A stretch of DNA of 64,000 bases, from the NCBI GenBank assembly GCA_047967505.1, contig CM106540.1; one strand, given 5' to 3'. Below are positions 63,946 to 64,000 of this stretch, in pieces. The notes beneath the pieces were generated by a model. That model did not search any database, had not been told where the DNA came from, and worked only from the letters and a program-made list of their open reading frames with translations. The translations under genes were made by a program, and so were the position numbers. Each line of letters starts with the position of its first letter. Position 1 is the first letter of the stretch. Source of the DNA: Dipteris shenzhenensis. Lineage: Eukaryota; Polypodiophyta; Polypodiopsida; Gleicheniales.

Positions 63946-64000
63946 ATCAACTGAACTTCAAAGTACATTCTTTGAACTAAAAAGGCAAACTCTAAATCTC

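Larger units (their letters stand above)
62342..64000 (-). mobile_element. Copia element C on the minus strand, pol deleted, 5' end outside window
   Basis: 3' LTR at 62342-62618 and polypurine tract next to it, then a gag reading frame on the minus strand to 63687 with no integrase, RT or RNase H between. The body is thus a gag-only, internally deleted derivative. The 5' LTR lies beyond 64000. Confidence 0.82.

Noticed and set aside
1-64000. tRNA or rRNA genes
   Set aside because: No cloverleaf-like or rRNA-like segment recognised; tRNA-like words occur only as primer-binding sites. A tRNAscan-SE run would settle it.

Overview
This window is repeat-rich nuclear DNA of a land plant. It holds at least eight Ty1/Copia and Ty3/Gypsy LTR retrotransposons or parts of them, nested in each other. 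Between them lie relics of an older locus that carries pieces of plant genes: an SPT16-like exon and an NLI-interacting-factor (FCP1-like) phosphatase relic. The sequence alone does not give the species. A large-genome vascular plant such as a fern or gymnosperm would fit. I see no intact ordinary gene, tRNA, rRNA or CRISPR array.

Layout, left to right. 1-3503: decayed Copia pol with its 3' LTR. 3504-3899 and 9473-9634: two halves of one open frame, split by a complete, young Copia element (3900-9472, minus strand, TSD TTTAA). 10367-10750: an unidentified Cys/His-rich ORF, then an array of TTAGCA-type repeats. 11428-21183: a tandem Copia composite (LTR-leader-LTR-leader-CDS-LTR-leader-CDS) that stops abruptly inside reverse transcriptase. 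21184-22110: a coding fragment plus microsatellites. 22120-26310 and 27085-52420: two arms of a giant inverted repeat. The right arm is interrupted by a non-autonomous LTR element (27213-30130), a Copia element (30866-36785, TSD GAGAG) and a Gypsy element (40546-51661), which itself holds another LTR element (48938-51381). 52430-55794: a GCT-rich array, the phosphatase-like relic on the minus strand, and more TTAGCA repeats. 55795-57398: the 3' half of a Copia element on the minus strand. 57398-62341: a second coding fragment and a decayed Gypsy element. 62342-64000: a Copia element on the minus strand with pol deleted.

Two inferences tie this together. (1) The arms carry a broken gene of a poorly characterised DDE-like, transposase-like family. 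It has a D-x-x-E-N-Y motif, a decayed W-S-D-G motif and a G-H-G-K-G-E-H-D-G motif. At least some of its introns are long arrays of TTAGC/GCTAA repeats. (2) Copia copy B2 stops at 21183 exactly where copy B4 starts at 57398. The outer ends of that composite share the TSD TAATT, and the two abutting coding fragments (21184 leftwards, 57398 rightwards) also fit together. One inversion of about 36 kb explains all of this. With the inversion undone and the LTR elements removed, the older locus is roughly 17-18 kb and is a candidate for a large gene-carrying DNA transposon.

Most coding sequences are dead. In the Copia copies a recurrent lesion is CAG to TAG, as expected from deamination of methylated cytosine in CHG context. 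The minus-strand element at 3900-9472 is the least damaged, with one stop and one frameshift.
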